NCBI GenBank assembly: GCA_027627225.1 | Contig: JAPFQT010000153.1 | Span: 186,001-250,000 of the forward strand | Length of the DNA: 64,000 nucleotides | From: Congeria kusceri | Lineage: Eukaryota; Mollusca; Bivalvia; Myida; Dreissenidae | Direction: 5' to 3' | In this document: piece by piece, positions 24,992 through 38,382 of the stretch | How the letters are laid out: each line of letters starts with the position of its first letter | How positions within the stretch are numbered: position 1 is the first letter of the stretch | Notes under the pieces: generated by a model | Told to the model about the DNA's origin: nothing | Databases searched by the model: none | Seen by the model: the letters and a program-made list of their open reading frames with translations, nothing else | Made by a program: the position numbers and the translations under genes

Positions 24992-27900
24992 ACACAGACA
25001 CGGATGCCCCCACCACATATGTTTGGACACAGACAAAGGACTTGTCGCCAACACTAATTCTAGCCACAAAACGTATTTTTTTATATAATTATTTTATAGT
25101 AGAAAAATGACAAAGGGTAATACTTCTACAGAAATTGGTCGCAGCTGAAATTTCTTCCTTTGCGATCGCCTAGACATTAAGGTCCTTCAGTTTTGACAGT
25201 TTGAACGCCATCCGCCAAGCATTTCAAGAGAGGCTGAGTCCACAAAATATCGATAAGTATATATTTTATGGTGGAAAAGTGGAAAAGGGCCATAATTCTG
25301 CCAACATTAGTCGCTGCCGAAATGCCTTCATGTATGATAACCCACACACTAAGGCCCTTTTGTTGTAAAAGTTTGAACAAAGTTTATCAAACTGTTAAAG
25401 AGAAGTTCATGTCTATATTCTATAGTAGAAAAATGGCCAAAGGCCATATATCTTCCAAAATTCATTCCTTTTAGATCATCTACACATACTGGTTCCTCAG
25501 CTTTAAACATTGAAACAAAATCAGCATAGCTCTTCAAAAAGTGTTGAGTCCAAAAAATTTCAAGAAGAACTATAGTAGTAAAAATGAAAAATAGCAATAA
25601 ACCTGCCAAAATTGGACGCAGCCTAAATTTCGTCTTTTACGATCACCTACACATTAAGGTTCTCCAGCTGTGAACGTTTCAGTTAAATCCGCCCAGCTCT
25701 GTAAGAGGAGTTCATATTTTGTATATTCTGTTGTGGAAATAATGACAAAGGGCCATAATTCTACCAAATGTAGTCTCAGCAAACATTCCATCTCTCACGA
25801 TCACCCACACACTAAGGTTCTAAAGATGTGAAAGTTCGAGCGAAATCCGCCAGCAGTAAAAGAGGAGTTGAATCCATACAATTTCAGGACGTGCGTACGT
25901 ACGTTCGTACGACCCGACGGACCGCTAAGAACAATGTCTAATGCCTCCCAATGTGTGGGGACAGAAACAGAAATGTAGAAGCAAGAAACGAACACAGTAG
26001 GCACTACATTTCGACATAATGCTGGAAATGTGACACTACCAATAATGCAGTATCAGAAAGTGAGGTAGAAGCTATATGTAGCAGTGACTGAAATCGAAAA
26101 AAGGTCACTTAATAAGGTGAGCGATAAAGACACGATAATGGTATCTTTACCTCGGAGAATTTATGGCTAATTGCAATCAATAAAACTGCATCAGTTGTCA
26201 AAACATGCCTAGTTCTGCAACTCGCCATAATACTGTAAATAAGACAATGAGAGCATCAGAATGCTGGAAATAAAGCCAGATCAATGTGTTTATGGAGAAC
26301 AAATATAGAACGGTAAATAATGGAAAGTTTTGTTTAAATAATATTGCTCACATCATAAATATATTTAAGAACACATGTATGATTGGTAATGCGATTATTA
26401 CTAACACTCTTTCTTTATTTGACTCTCCCCAATTCTCGGGTGTTGAACTCTAGTGCGTTGGCACCATCCTGTTGTCACAGTTTAGATAATCGAATCATCT
26501 GAGATAAATGGATAATCACTCAAATTTGACTGACTGTATTTATGGCATTTTATATCGCACTCCTCTCAAATGCGTTGATAAAACACACTTGCATAACAAT
26601 TAAATCTTTGTTAACCTGTCGTTGGACTAAACTATGTAATGTTGATAAAGGTAAATAATATTAACAATCAATAATAACTAATTTTGTCACAATAGTATTG
26701 ATAGTATAAACATTACATAGCGACACAGACGTTTTCATGCTTATTCGATTATTACTAATAACCAAATGGAATGTATTTGTAGAGAACAAATGTATGACGT
26801 ATACGCATTTCGGAAACGTATTACATATACAACAAACATGATCCTTCTTTTCCTTCAGTTATGCACTAATTTAAATTCACACCGTGCTTTGTTAGTTATT
26901 TCTTGGGTGGGGATAATTCCAACAATGACACTGATCATTCACTTAAAACAAACCGAATGCACATACACATTTTTCCAAAAATAAATGTGCGCTATTCTTT
27001 CAGACCATATGTAAAAGCAAAACACTATTTCAAATATGTGGGTGCCGAATAATTAAGCAAATCATTTACATTTGTTTGGATATACTTCTATATGATATGG
27101 GTAAGTATTAAATATATAGAGATAGTACTTTAAATCAAAGTACATTGTCATTTTTTATTGAAACAAACAAACATAGCATTAATCATAGAAACTACTTAAA
27201 TTAAACATGTTTGGATATTTTTCTAATAGATCAAAACGCATTTAATATATGCTTGGTAAGATACTATGTATTCAGACAATAGTGATTTAATCCCCGCTAT
27301 CCAATTGCGTTATAATATATGGCCAATGCAATAACTGCATTTAAGACATGAAATACATTTACAAACCTGTGCAATTGCCAATATATGCATACACACGAAA
27401 TCCGCCATAAGTACGCATAGGCTGATAAAGATAGAATTCGAATCCATAGTATGAATAAAAAGCTTACAATTAAAAACATGATGGAGAGAAATCAGAGAGA
27501 ATAAGACCATCGAATAATCAGCATACATAGTGCGGAATATAATTCTGTCCGTTAGCCGTTTACCACAAATATTAGCATATGGAATTAAAATTATTTGTGA
27601 AAATAAATAAAATAACATTTGTATTTGCCTCACATGCATGCACAAGCATCTCAACATACTTCCAAAAGAAATAAACGCATGTAACTTAATGCTTGAAATG
27701 CAACCAGATTTAATACCTATATAATTTAATAAAGAATACCTTTATGCTTCAGAAAATATCATATATTTAATCAAATAGAAAACGTCATTACGCATGTAAA
27801 AAAACTGACAAATATGCGCTCTTTTAGTTACAAATATTTCACTCATATTTGTAAACCGCCTTGAAATATGCAATTGCCAATATAAAACAGGCAAGTGAGA

Positions 27901-28086
27901 CCCAAACTTGCTTAATAACATATAGAACAAGAACAGATGTAGGACATAAAACGCACTGTAGACCCTAAATTATTTATTTCAATTTTTAATTTTTATTTCT
28001 ACAAGCTGTAAGCGAACACTCAGCACGCTAATCGACATATTTCTTAAAATATGGTACACTCAACAGTACAGTATCAACTAGATGTG
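24992..28086 (+). repeat. Satellite unit B1 (3095 bp)
   Basis: Full 3.1-kb form, containing the 211-bp segment at 26030-26240 that A units lack. Landmarks in order: TCACAGACACGG-type motif (here ACACAGACACGG), sub-repeat series, CGTACGTACGTTCGTACG tract near 25896, MITE-related module near 26420, GGTAAGTATT splice-like site, and CAGACAATAG near 27276. Confidence 0.9.
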
Positions 28087-30970
28087 TCACAGACACGGAT
28101 GCCCCCACCACATATGTTTGGAAACAGACAAAGGACTTGTCGCCCACACTAATTCTAACCACAAAAAGTATTTTTTTATAATTATTTTATAGTAGAAAAA
28201 TGACAAAGGGTAATACTTCTATAGAAATTGGTCGCAGCTGACATTTCTTCCTTTGCGATCGCCTAGACATTAATGTCCTTCAGTTTTGACAGTTTGAACG
28301 CCATCCGCCAAGCATTTCAAGAGAGGCTGAGTCCACAAAATATCGATAAGTATATATTCTATGGTGGAAAAGTGGAAAAGGGCCATAATTCTGCCAACAT
28401 TAGTCGCTGCCGAAATGCCTTCATGTATGATAACCCACACACTAAGGCCCTTTTGTTGTAAAAGTTTGAACAAAGTTTATAAAACTGTTAAAGAGAAGTT
28501 CATGTCTATATTCTATAGTAGAAAAATGGCCAAAGGCCACATATCTTCCAAAATTCATTCCTTTTAGATCATCTACACATACTGGTTCCTCAGATTTAAA
28601 CTTTGAAGCAAAATCAGCCTAGCACATCGAAAAGTGTTGAGTCCAAAACATTTGAAGAAGTACTATAGTAGTAAAAATGAAAAATAGCAATAAACCTGCC
28701 AAAATTGGACGCAGCCTAAATTTCGTCTTTTACGATCACCTACACATTAAGGTTCTCCAGCTGTGAACGTTTCAGTTAAATCCGCCCAGCTCTGTAAGAG
28801 GAGTTCATATTTTGAATATTCTATAGTGGAAATAATGACAAAGGGCCATAATTCTACCAAATGTAGTCTCAGCAAACATTCCATCTCTCACGATCACCCA
28901 CACACTAAGGTTCTAAAGATGTGAAAGTTTGAGCGAAATCCGCCAGCAGTAAAAGAGGAGTTGAATCCAAAATATTTCAGGACGTGCGTACGTACGTTCG
29001 TACGACCCGACGGACCGCTAAGAAAAATGTCTAAAGCCTCCCAATGTGTGGGGACAGAAACAGAACGGTAGAAGCAAGAAACGAACACAGTAGGCACTAC
29101 ATTTCGATATAATGCTGGAAATAAGACAATGAGAGCACCCGAATGCTGGAAATAAAGCCAGATCAATGTGTTTATGGAGAACAAATATAGAACGGTAAAT
29201 AATGGAAAGTTTTGTTTAAATAATATTGCTCGCATCATAAATATATTTAAGAACACATGTATGATTGGTAATGCGATTATTACTAACACTCTTTCTTTAT
29301 TTGACTCTCCCCAATTCTCGGGTGTTGATCTCTAGTGCGTTAGCACCATCCTGTTGTCACAGTTTAGAGAATCGAATCATCTGAGATAAATGGATAATCA
29401 CTCAAATTTGACTGACTGTATTTATGGCATTTTATATCGCACTCCTCTCAAATGCGTTGATAAAACACACTTGCATAACAATTAAATCTTTGTTAACCTG
29501 TATTTGGACTAAATTATGTAACGTTTATAAAGGTAAATAATTTTAACAATCAATAATAACTAATTGTGTCACAATAGTATTGATAGTATAAACATTACAT
29601 TGTGACACACACGTTTACATGCTTATTCAATTATTACTAATAACCAAATGGAATGTATTTGTAGAGAACAAATGTATGACGTATACGTATTTCGGGAACG
29701 TATTACATATACAACAAACATGATCCTTCTTTTCCTTCAGTTATGCACTAATTTAAATTCACACCGTGATTTGTTAGTTATTTCTTGGGTGGGGATAATT
29801 CCAACAATGACACTGATCATTCACTTAAAACAAACCGAATGCATATACACATATTTTCCAAAAATAAATGCGCGCTATTCTTTCAGACCATATGTAAAAG
29901 CAAAACACTATTTAAAATATGTGGGTGCCGAATAAGTAAGCAAATTATTTACATTTGTTTGGATATACTTCAATATGATATGGGTAAGTATTAAATATAT
30001 AGAGATAGTACTTTAAATCAAAGTACATTGTCCTTTTTTATTGAAACAAACATACATAGCATTCTTCATAGAAACTACTTAAATTAAAGATGTAAGGATA
30101 TTTTTCTAATAGATCAAAACGCATTTAATATATGCTTGGTAAGATACTATGTATTCAGACAATAGGGATTTAATTCCCGCTATCCAACTGCGTTATGATA
30201 TATGGCCAATGCAATAACTGCATTTAAGGCATGAAATACATTTACAAACCTGTGCAATTGCCAAGATATTCATACACACGAAATTCGCCATAAGTACGCA
30301 TAAGCTGATAAAGATAGAAATCGAATCCATAGTATGAATAAAAAGCATACAATTAAAAACTTGATGGAGAGAAATCAGAGAGAATAAGACAATCGAATAA
30401 TCAGCATACATAATGCGAAATATTATTCTGTCCGTTAGCCGTTGACCACAAATATTAGCATATGGAATTAAAATTATTTGTGAAAATACATAAAATAACA
30501 TTTGTATTTGCCTCACATGCATGTACAAGCATCTCAACATACTTCCAAAAGAAATAAACGCATGTAACTTAATGCTTGAAATGCAACCAGATTTAATACC
30601 TTTATAATTTAATAAAGAATACCTTTATGCTTCAGAAAATATCATATATTTAATCAAATAGAAAACGTCATTACGCTTGTAAAAAAAACTGAGAAATATG
30701 CGCTCTTTTAGTTACAAATATATCACTCATATTTGTAAACCGCCTTGAAATATGCAATTGCCAATATAAAACAGGCAAGTGAGACCCAAACTTGCTTAAT
30801 AACATATAGAACAAGAACAGATGTAGGTCATAAAACGCACTGTTGACCCTAAATTATGCATTTCAATTTTTAATTTTTATTTCTACAAGCTGTAAGCGAA
30901 CACTCAGCACGCTAATCGACATATTTCTTAAAATATGGTACACTCAACAGTACAGTATCAACTAGATGTG
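28087..30970 (+). repeat. Satellite unit A2 (2884 bp)
   Basis: Same length to the base as A1. The 131-codon chance open frame at 28894-29289 translates identically to the one at 22921-23316, so the copies separated very recently or are being homogenised. Confidence 0.9.
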
Positions 30971-33900
30971 TCACAGACACGGATGCCCCCACCACATATG
31001 TTTGGAAACAGACAAAGGTCTTGTCTCCAACACTAATTCTAGCCACAAAAAGTAATTTTTTTAATAATTATTTTATAGTAGAAAATTGACAAAGGGTAAT
31101 ACTTCTACAGAAATGATCGCAGCTAAAATTTCTTCCTTTGCGATCGCCTAGACATTAATGTCCTTCAGTTTTGACTGTTTTGACGCCATCCGCCAAGCAT
31201 TTCAAGAGAGGCTGAGTCCACAAAATATCGATAAGTATATATTCTATGGTGGAAAAGTGGAAAAGGGCCATAATTCTGCCAACATTAGTCGCTGCCGAAA
31301 TGCCTTCGTGTATGCTAACCCACACATTAAGGCCCTTTTTGTAAAAGTTTGAACAAAGTTTATCAAACTGTTAAAGAGAAGTTCATGTCTATATTCTATA
31401 GTATAAAAATGGCCAAAGGCCATATATCTTCCAAAATTCATTCCTTTTAGATCATCTACACATACTGGTTCCTCAGCTTTAAACATTGAAAAAAAATCAG
31501 CCTAACACTTCAAAAAGTGTTGAGTCCAAGAAATTGCAAGAAGTACTATAGTAGTAAAAATGAAAAATAGCAATAAACCTGCCAAAATTGGACGCAGCCT
31601 ATATTTCGTCTTTTACGATCACCTACACATTAAGGTTCTCCAGCTGTGAACGTTTCAGTTAAATCCGCCCAGCTCTGTAAGAGGAGTTCATATTTTGTAT
31701 ATTCTATAGTGGAAATAATGACAAAGGGCCATAATTCTACCAAATGTAGTCTCAGCAAACATTCCATCTCTCACGATCACCCACACACTAAGGTTCTAAA
31801 GATGTGAAAGTTCGAGCGAAATCCGCCAGCAGTAAAAGAGGAGTTGAATCCATACAATTTCAGGACGTGCGTACGTACGTTCGTACGACCCGACGGACCG
31901 CTAAGAACAATGTCTAATGCCTCCCAATGTGTGGGGACAGAAACAGAAATGTAGAAGCAAGAAACGAACACAGTAGGCACTACATTTCGACATAATGCTG
32001 GAAATGTGACACTACCAATAATGCAGTATCAGAAAGTGAGGTAGAAGCTATATGTAGCAGTGACTGAAATCGAAAAAAGGTCACTTAATAAGGTGAGCGA
32101 TAAAGACACGATAATGGTATCTTTACCTCGGAGAATTTATGGCTAATTGCAATCAATAAAACTGCATCAGTTGTCAAAACATGCCTAGTTCTGCAACTCG
32201 CCATAATACTGTAAATAAGACAATGAGAGCATCAGAATGCTGGAAATAAAGCCAGATCAATGTGTTTATGGAGAACAAATATAGAACGGTAAATAATGGA
32301 AAGTTTTGTTTAAATAATATTGCTCACATCATAAATATATTTAAGAACACATGTATGATTTGTAATGCGATTATTACTAACACTCTTTCTTTATTTGACT
32401 CTCCCCAATTCTCGGGTGTTGAACTCTAGTGCGTTGGCACCATCCTGTTGTCACAGTTTAGATAATCGAATCATCTGAGATAAATGGATAATCACTCAAA
32501 TTTGACTGACTGTATTTATGGCATTTTATATCGCACTCCTCTCAAATGCGTTGATAAAACACACTTGCATAACAATTAAATCTTTGTTAACCTGTCGTTG
32601 GACTAAACTATGTAATGTTGATAAAGGTAAATAATATTAACAATCAATAATAACTAATTTTGTCACAATAGTATTGATAGTATAAACATTACATAGCGAC
32701 ACAGACGTTTTCATGCTTATTCGATTATTACTAATAACCAAATGGAATGTATTTGTAGAGAACAAATGTATGACGTATACGCATTTCGGAAACGTATTAC
32801 ATATACAACAAACATGATCCTTCTTTTCCTTCAGTTATGCACTAATTTAAATTCACACCGTGCTTTGTTAGTTATTTCTTGGGTGGGGATAATTCCAACA
32901 ATGACACTGATCATTCACTTAAAACAAACCGAATGCATATACACATTTTTTTCCAAACATAAATGTGCGCTATTCTTTCAGACCATATGAAAAAGCAAAA
33001 CACTATTTAAAATATGTGGGTGCCGAATAAGTAAGCAAATTATTTACATTTGTTTGGATATACTTCAATATGATATGGGTAAGTATTAAATATATAGAGA
33101 TAGTACTTTAAATCAAAGTACATTGTCCTTTTTTATTGAAACAAACATACATAGCATTCTTCATAGAAACTACTTAAATTAAAGATGTAAGGATATTTTT
33201 CTAATAGATCAAAACGCATTTAATATATGCTTGGTAAGATACTATGTATTCAGACAATAGTGATTTAATCCCCGCTATCCAATTGCGTTATAATATATGG
33301 CCAATGCAATAACTGCATTTAAGACATGAAATACATTTACAAACCTGTGCAATTGCCAAGATATTCATATACACGAAATTCGCCATAAGTTCGCATAAGC
33401 TGATAAAGATAGAAATCGAATCCATAGTATGAATAACAAGCTTACAATTAAAAACATGATGGAGAGAAATCACAGAGAATAAGACAATCGAATAGTCAGC
33501 ATACATAATGCGGAATATTATTCTGTCATTAGCCGTTTACCACAAATATTAGCATATGGAATTAAAATTATTTGTGAAAATAAATAAAATAACATTTGTA
33601 TTTGCCTCACATGCATGCACAAGCATCTCAACATACTTCCAAAAGAAATAAACGCATGTAACTTAATGCTTGAAATGCAACCATATTTAATACCTTTATA
33701 ATTTAATAAAGAATACCTTTATGCTTCAGAAAATATCATATATTTAATCAAATAGAAAACGTCATTACGCATGTAAAAAAAAACTGAGAAATATGCGCTC
33801 TTTTAGTTACAAATATATCACTCATATTTGTACACCGCCTTGAAATATGCAATTGCCAATATAAAACAGGCAAGTGAGGCCCAAACTTACTTAATAACAT

Positions 33901-34065
33901 ATAGAACAAGAACAGATGTAGGTCATAAAACGCACTGTAGACCCTAAATTATGCATTTCAATTTTTAATTTTTATTTCAACAAGCTGTAAGCGAACACTC
34001 AGCATGCTAATCGACATATTTCTTAAAATATGGTACACTCAACAGTACAGTATCAACTAGATGTT
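30971..34065 (+). repeat. Satellite unit B2 (3095 bp)
   Basis: Same length to the base as B1 and nearly identical to it, including the 211-bp segment near 32009-32220. Together with A2 it makes the second 5979-bp dimer. Confidence 0.9.
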
Positions 34066-36950
34066 TCACAGACACGGATGCCCCCACCACATATGTTTGG
34101 AAACAGACAAAGGACTTGTCGCCAACACTAATTCGAGCCTCAAATATTTTTTTTTTAAATAATTATTTTGTAGTAGAAAAATGACAAAGGGTAATACTTC
34201 TACAGAAATTGGTCGCAGCTGAAATTCTTAATTTGTGATCGCCTAGACATTAAGGTCCTTCTGTTTTGACAGTTTGAACGCCATCCGCCAAGCATTTCAA
34301 GAGAGGCTGAGTCCACAAAATATCGATAAGTATATATTCTATGATGGAAAAGTGGAAAAGGGCCATAATTCTGCCAACATTAGTCGCTGCCGAAATGCCT
34401 TCATGTATGATAACCCACACACTAAGACCCTTTTGTTGTAAAAGTTTGAACAAAGTTTATAAAACTGTTAAAGAGAAGTTCATGTCTATATTCTATAGTA
34501 GAAAAATGGCCAAAGGCCACATATCTTCCAAAATTCATTCCTTTTAGATCATCTACACATACTGGTTCCTCAGATTTAAACATTGAAGCAAAATCAGCCT
34601 AGCACATCGAAAAGTGTTGAGTCCAAAACATTTCAAGAAGTACTATAGTAGTAAAAATGAAAAATAGCAATAAACCTGCCAAAATTGGACGCAGCCTAAA
34701 TTTCGTCTTTTACGATCACCTACACATTAAGGTTCTCCAGCTGTGAACGTTTCAGTTAAATCCGCCCAGCTCTGTAAGAGGAGTTCATATTTTGAATATT
34801 CTATAGTGAAAATAATGACAAAGGGCCATAATTCTACCAAATGTAGTCTCAGCAAACATTCCATCTCTCACGATCACCCACACACTAAGGTTCTAAAGAT
34901 GTGAAAGTTTGAGCGAAATCTGCCAGCAGTAAAGGAGGAGTTGAATCCAAAATATTTCAGGACGTGTGTACGAACGTTCGTACGACCCGACGGACCGCTA
35001 AGAAAAATGTCTAATGCCTCCCAATGTGTGGGGACAGAAACAGAACGGTAGAAGCAAGAAACGAACACAGTAGGCATTACATTTCGATATAAGGCTGGAA
35101 ATAAGACAATGAGAGCACCCGAATGCTGGAAATAAAGCCAGATCAATGTGTTTATGGAGAACAAATATAGAACGGTAAATAATGGAAAGTTTTGTTTAAA
35201 TAATATTGCTCGCATCATAAATATATTTAAGAACACATGTATGATTGGTAATGCGATTATTACTAACACTCTTTCTTTATTTGACTCTCCCCAATTCTCG
35301 GGTGTTGAACTCTAGTGCGTTAACACCATCCTGTTGTCACAGTTTAGAGAATCGAATCATATGAGATAAATGGATAATCACTCAAATTTGACTGACTGTA
35401 TTTATGGCATTTTATATCGCACTCCTCTCAAATGCGTTGATAAAACACACTTGCATAACAATTAAATTTTTGTTAACCTGTAGTTGGACTAAATAATGTA
35501 ACATTAATAAAGGTAAATAATTTTAACAATCAATAATAACTAATTGTGTCACAATAGTATTGATAGTATAAACATTACATAGTGACACACACGTTTACAT
35601 GCTTATTCAATTATTACTAATAACCAAATGGAATGTATTTGTAGAGAACAAATGTATGACGTATACGTATTTCGGGAACGTATTACATATACAACAAACA
35701 TGATCCTTCTTTTCCTTCAGTTATGCACTAATTTAAATTCACACCGTGCTTTGTTAGCTATTTCTTGGGTGGGGATAATTCCAACAATGACACTGATCAT
35801 TCACTTAAAACAAACCGAAGGCATATACACATATTTTCCAAAAATAAATGTGCGCTATTCTTTCAGACCATATGTAAAAGCAAAACACTATTTAAAATAT
35901 GTGGGTGCCGAATAAGTAAGCAAATTATTTACATTTGTTTGGATATACTTCAATATGATATGGGTAAGTATTAAATATATAGAGATAGTACTTTAAATCA
36001 AAGTACATTGTCCTTTTTTATTGAAACAAACATACATAGCATTCTTCATAGAAACTACTTAAATTAAAGATGTAAGGATATTTTTCTAATAGATCAAAAC
36101 GCATTTAATATATGCTTGGTAAGATACTATGTATTCAGACAATAGGGATTTAATTCCCGCTATCCAACTGCGTTATAATATATGGCCAATGCAATAACTG
36201 CATTTAAGACATGAAATACATTTACAAACCTGTGCAATTGCCAAGATATTCATACACACGAAATTCGCCATAAGTACGCATAAGCTGATAAAGATAGAAA
36301 TCGAATCCATAGTATAAATAAAAAGCTTACAATTAAAATCTTCATGGAGAGAAATCAGAGAGAATAAGACAATCGAATAATCAGCATAGATAATGCGGAA
36401 TATTATTCTGTCCGTTAGCCGTTGACCACAAATATTAGCATATGGAATTAAAATTATTTGTGAAAATACATAAAATAACATTTGTATTTGCCTCACATGC
36501 ATGCACAAGCATCTTAACATACTTCCAAAAGAAATAAACGCATGTAACATAATGCTTGAAATGCAACCAGATTTAATACCTTTATAATTTAATAAAGAAT
36601 ACCTTTATGCTTCAGAAAATATCATATATTTAATCAAATAGAAAACGTCATTACGCATGTAAAAAAAACTGACAAATATGCGCTCTTTTAGTTACAAATA
36701 TATCACTCATATTTGTAAACTGCCTTGAAATATGCTATTGCCAATATAAAACAGGCAAGTGAGACTCAAACTTGCTTAATAACATATAGAACAAGAACAG
36801 ATGTAGGTCATAAAACGCACTGTTGACCCTAAATTATGCATTTCAATTTTTAATTTTTATTTCTACAAGCTGTAAGCGAACACTCGGCACGCTAATCGAC
36901 ATATTTCTTAAAATATGGTACACTCAACAGTACAGTATCAACTAGATGTG
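34066..36950 (+). repeat. Satellite unit A3 (2885 bp)
   Basis: A-type unit with the same 211-bp deletion (junction near 35102). Scattered substitutions separate it from A1 and A2, including a changed CGTACG tract at about 34968. Confidence 0.9.
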
Positions 36951-37095
36951 TCACAGACACGGATGCCCCCACCACATATGTTTGGAAACAGACAAAGGTC
37001 TTGTCGCCAACACTAATTCTAGCCACAAAAAGTATTTTTTTTAATAATTATTTTATAGTAGAAAACTGACAAAGGGTAATACTTCTACAGAAATT
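36805..37095 (+). repeat. 291-bp direct duplication, left copy
   Basis: Begins AGGTCATAAAACGCACTG and ends CTTCTACAGAAATT. By eye it is identical to 38092-38382, including variants not typical of other units (CACTCGGCACGC, CTGTTGACCC, GAAAACTGAC). The duplication therefore arose together with, or after, the insertion between the copies. It is far longer than a normal transposon target-site duplication. Confidence 0.9.
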
Positions 37096-38091
37096 TATGT
37101 TTGGCGCCGCGCATGATGAGTCTTACCGGAAGCATATAAAAGGAGCGGTTTTATATTTAATGTTTAGAAACACCAACTTCACGTTGCTGAGTGGAATTGA
37201 GCATTGTATTGAACTACACGTTTAAAGAAAATGTAATATTTCCGCTTTCGCCAACACTTTCGATACGTATTGAAACGAAATAGCATTAAATTAATTGCTA
37301 ATCCCTGTATTTTTCCCTGTCGCGGAGTCAAAATTGAATTTTCTCCGGCGTCTAGTCTAACATCTTCAAGAAGTAGGTTGTGAATCATTCTAAAAATAGC
37401 AAAGTAGAGATGGCTGAGACAAATGCGTAGCCGGTAACATGTGTATGGTGGCGTTTGTGTATGGAAACAATGTGAGCATATCGGTTTTGACGCTGAAACG
37501 TTTATATAGATACTATCTGAGTGTTGGAAAAAGTTCAAGTTTATCATGCTCGGCTCGAGACAGGGTAGCGCTCGGCTATCCAACACTCACATAATATTAT
37601 ATTTATTTTTTATTTCATTTTTTGAAACAATAAGTGCACAATTCTGCATAAAAAATGGGTTGACTGAGTGGTTGGTCTTTCCAATTTTGACATCGTTGCT
37701 AGCATTATTTGGAAAACCACGACTTTATCATTCCGCTTGCACTTCGTCGAGACGAAAAAAGTCCATGATGTAATCGAGTTTGTATTATGTAGCAATCTTT
37801 TTTAAATTATTCTTTATTTAATGTATATGTGCTAGTATAGTCGATTTTTCTTTTAATGTTTATAACAAGAAAACAATTATTTTTTGCAATTTAAGTGTTG
37901 AAAAAAAACACAAATATGTGGCACTTAAGTTACTGTCATTCGTTATTATCAGCCGATCTACAAATAGCGATCAAATAAGCATGATCTAAAAATATAGATG
38001 GGTTGTTATTATATCGATTTACTTGTACTAATAAGATAGATTAAAAATTTATAATAATTATTTCAATAATATCGGAATTTGAAATAAAGTC
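37096..38091. mobile_element. 996-bp foreign insertion in the satellite array
   Basis: The sequence is unrelated to any satellite unit. The left end is GC-richer and starts TATGTTTGGCGCCGCG, with a TATA-box-like TATAAAAGG at 37135-37143. The right end finishes with AATAAAGTC, so a polyadenylation-type signal sits within ten bases of the junction. Inside, TGAGTGTTGGA (37518-37528) and TCCAACACTCA (37579-37589) form an 11-bp inverted repeat. No terminal inverted repeats, poly(A) tail or recognisable protein are visible. It could be a solo LTR-like element, a captured promoter-terminator fragment, or filler DNA from break repair. Confidence 0.6.
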
Positions 38092-38382
38092 AGGTCATAA
38101 AACGCACTGTTGACCCTAAATTATGCATTTCAATTTTTAATTTTTATTTCTACAAGCTGTAAGCGAACACTCGGCACGCTAATCGACATATTTCTTAAAA
38201 TATGGTACACTCAACAGTACAGTATCAACTAGATGTGTCACAGACACGGATGCCCCCACCACATATGTTTGGAAACAGACAAAGGTCTTGTCGCCAACAC
38301 TAATTCTAGCCACAAAAAGTATTTTTTTTAATAATTATTTTATAGTAGAAAACTGACAAAGGGTAATACTTCTACAGAAATT
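38092..38382 (+). repeat. 291-bp direct duplication, right copy
   Basis: Second copy of 36805-37095. After it the satellite unit resumes with GGTCGCAGCTAAAATTTC, the sequence expected after the left copy had there been no insertion. Confidence 0.9.

Noticed and set aside
37179..37586. 135-codon minus-strand frame in the insertion
   Set aside because: No recognisable domain, and the frame carries no promoter or splice support on that strand. Treated as chance.
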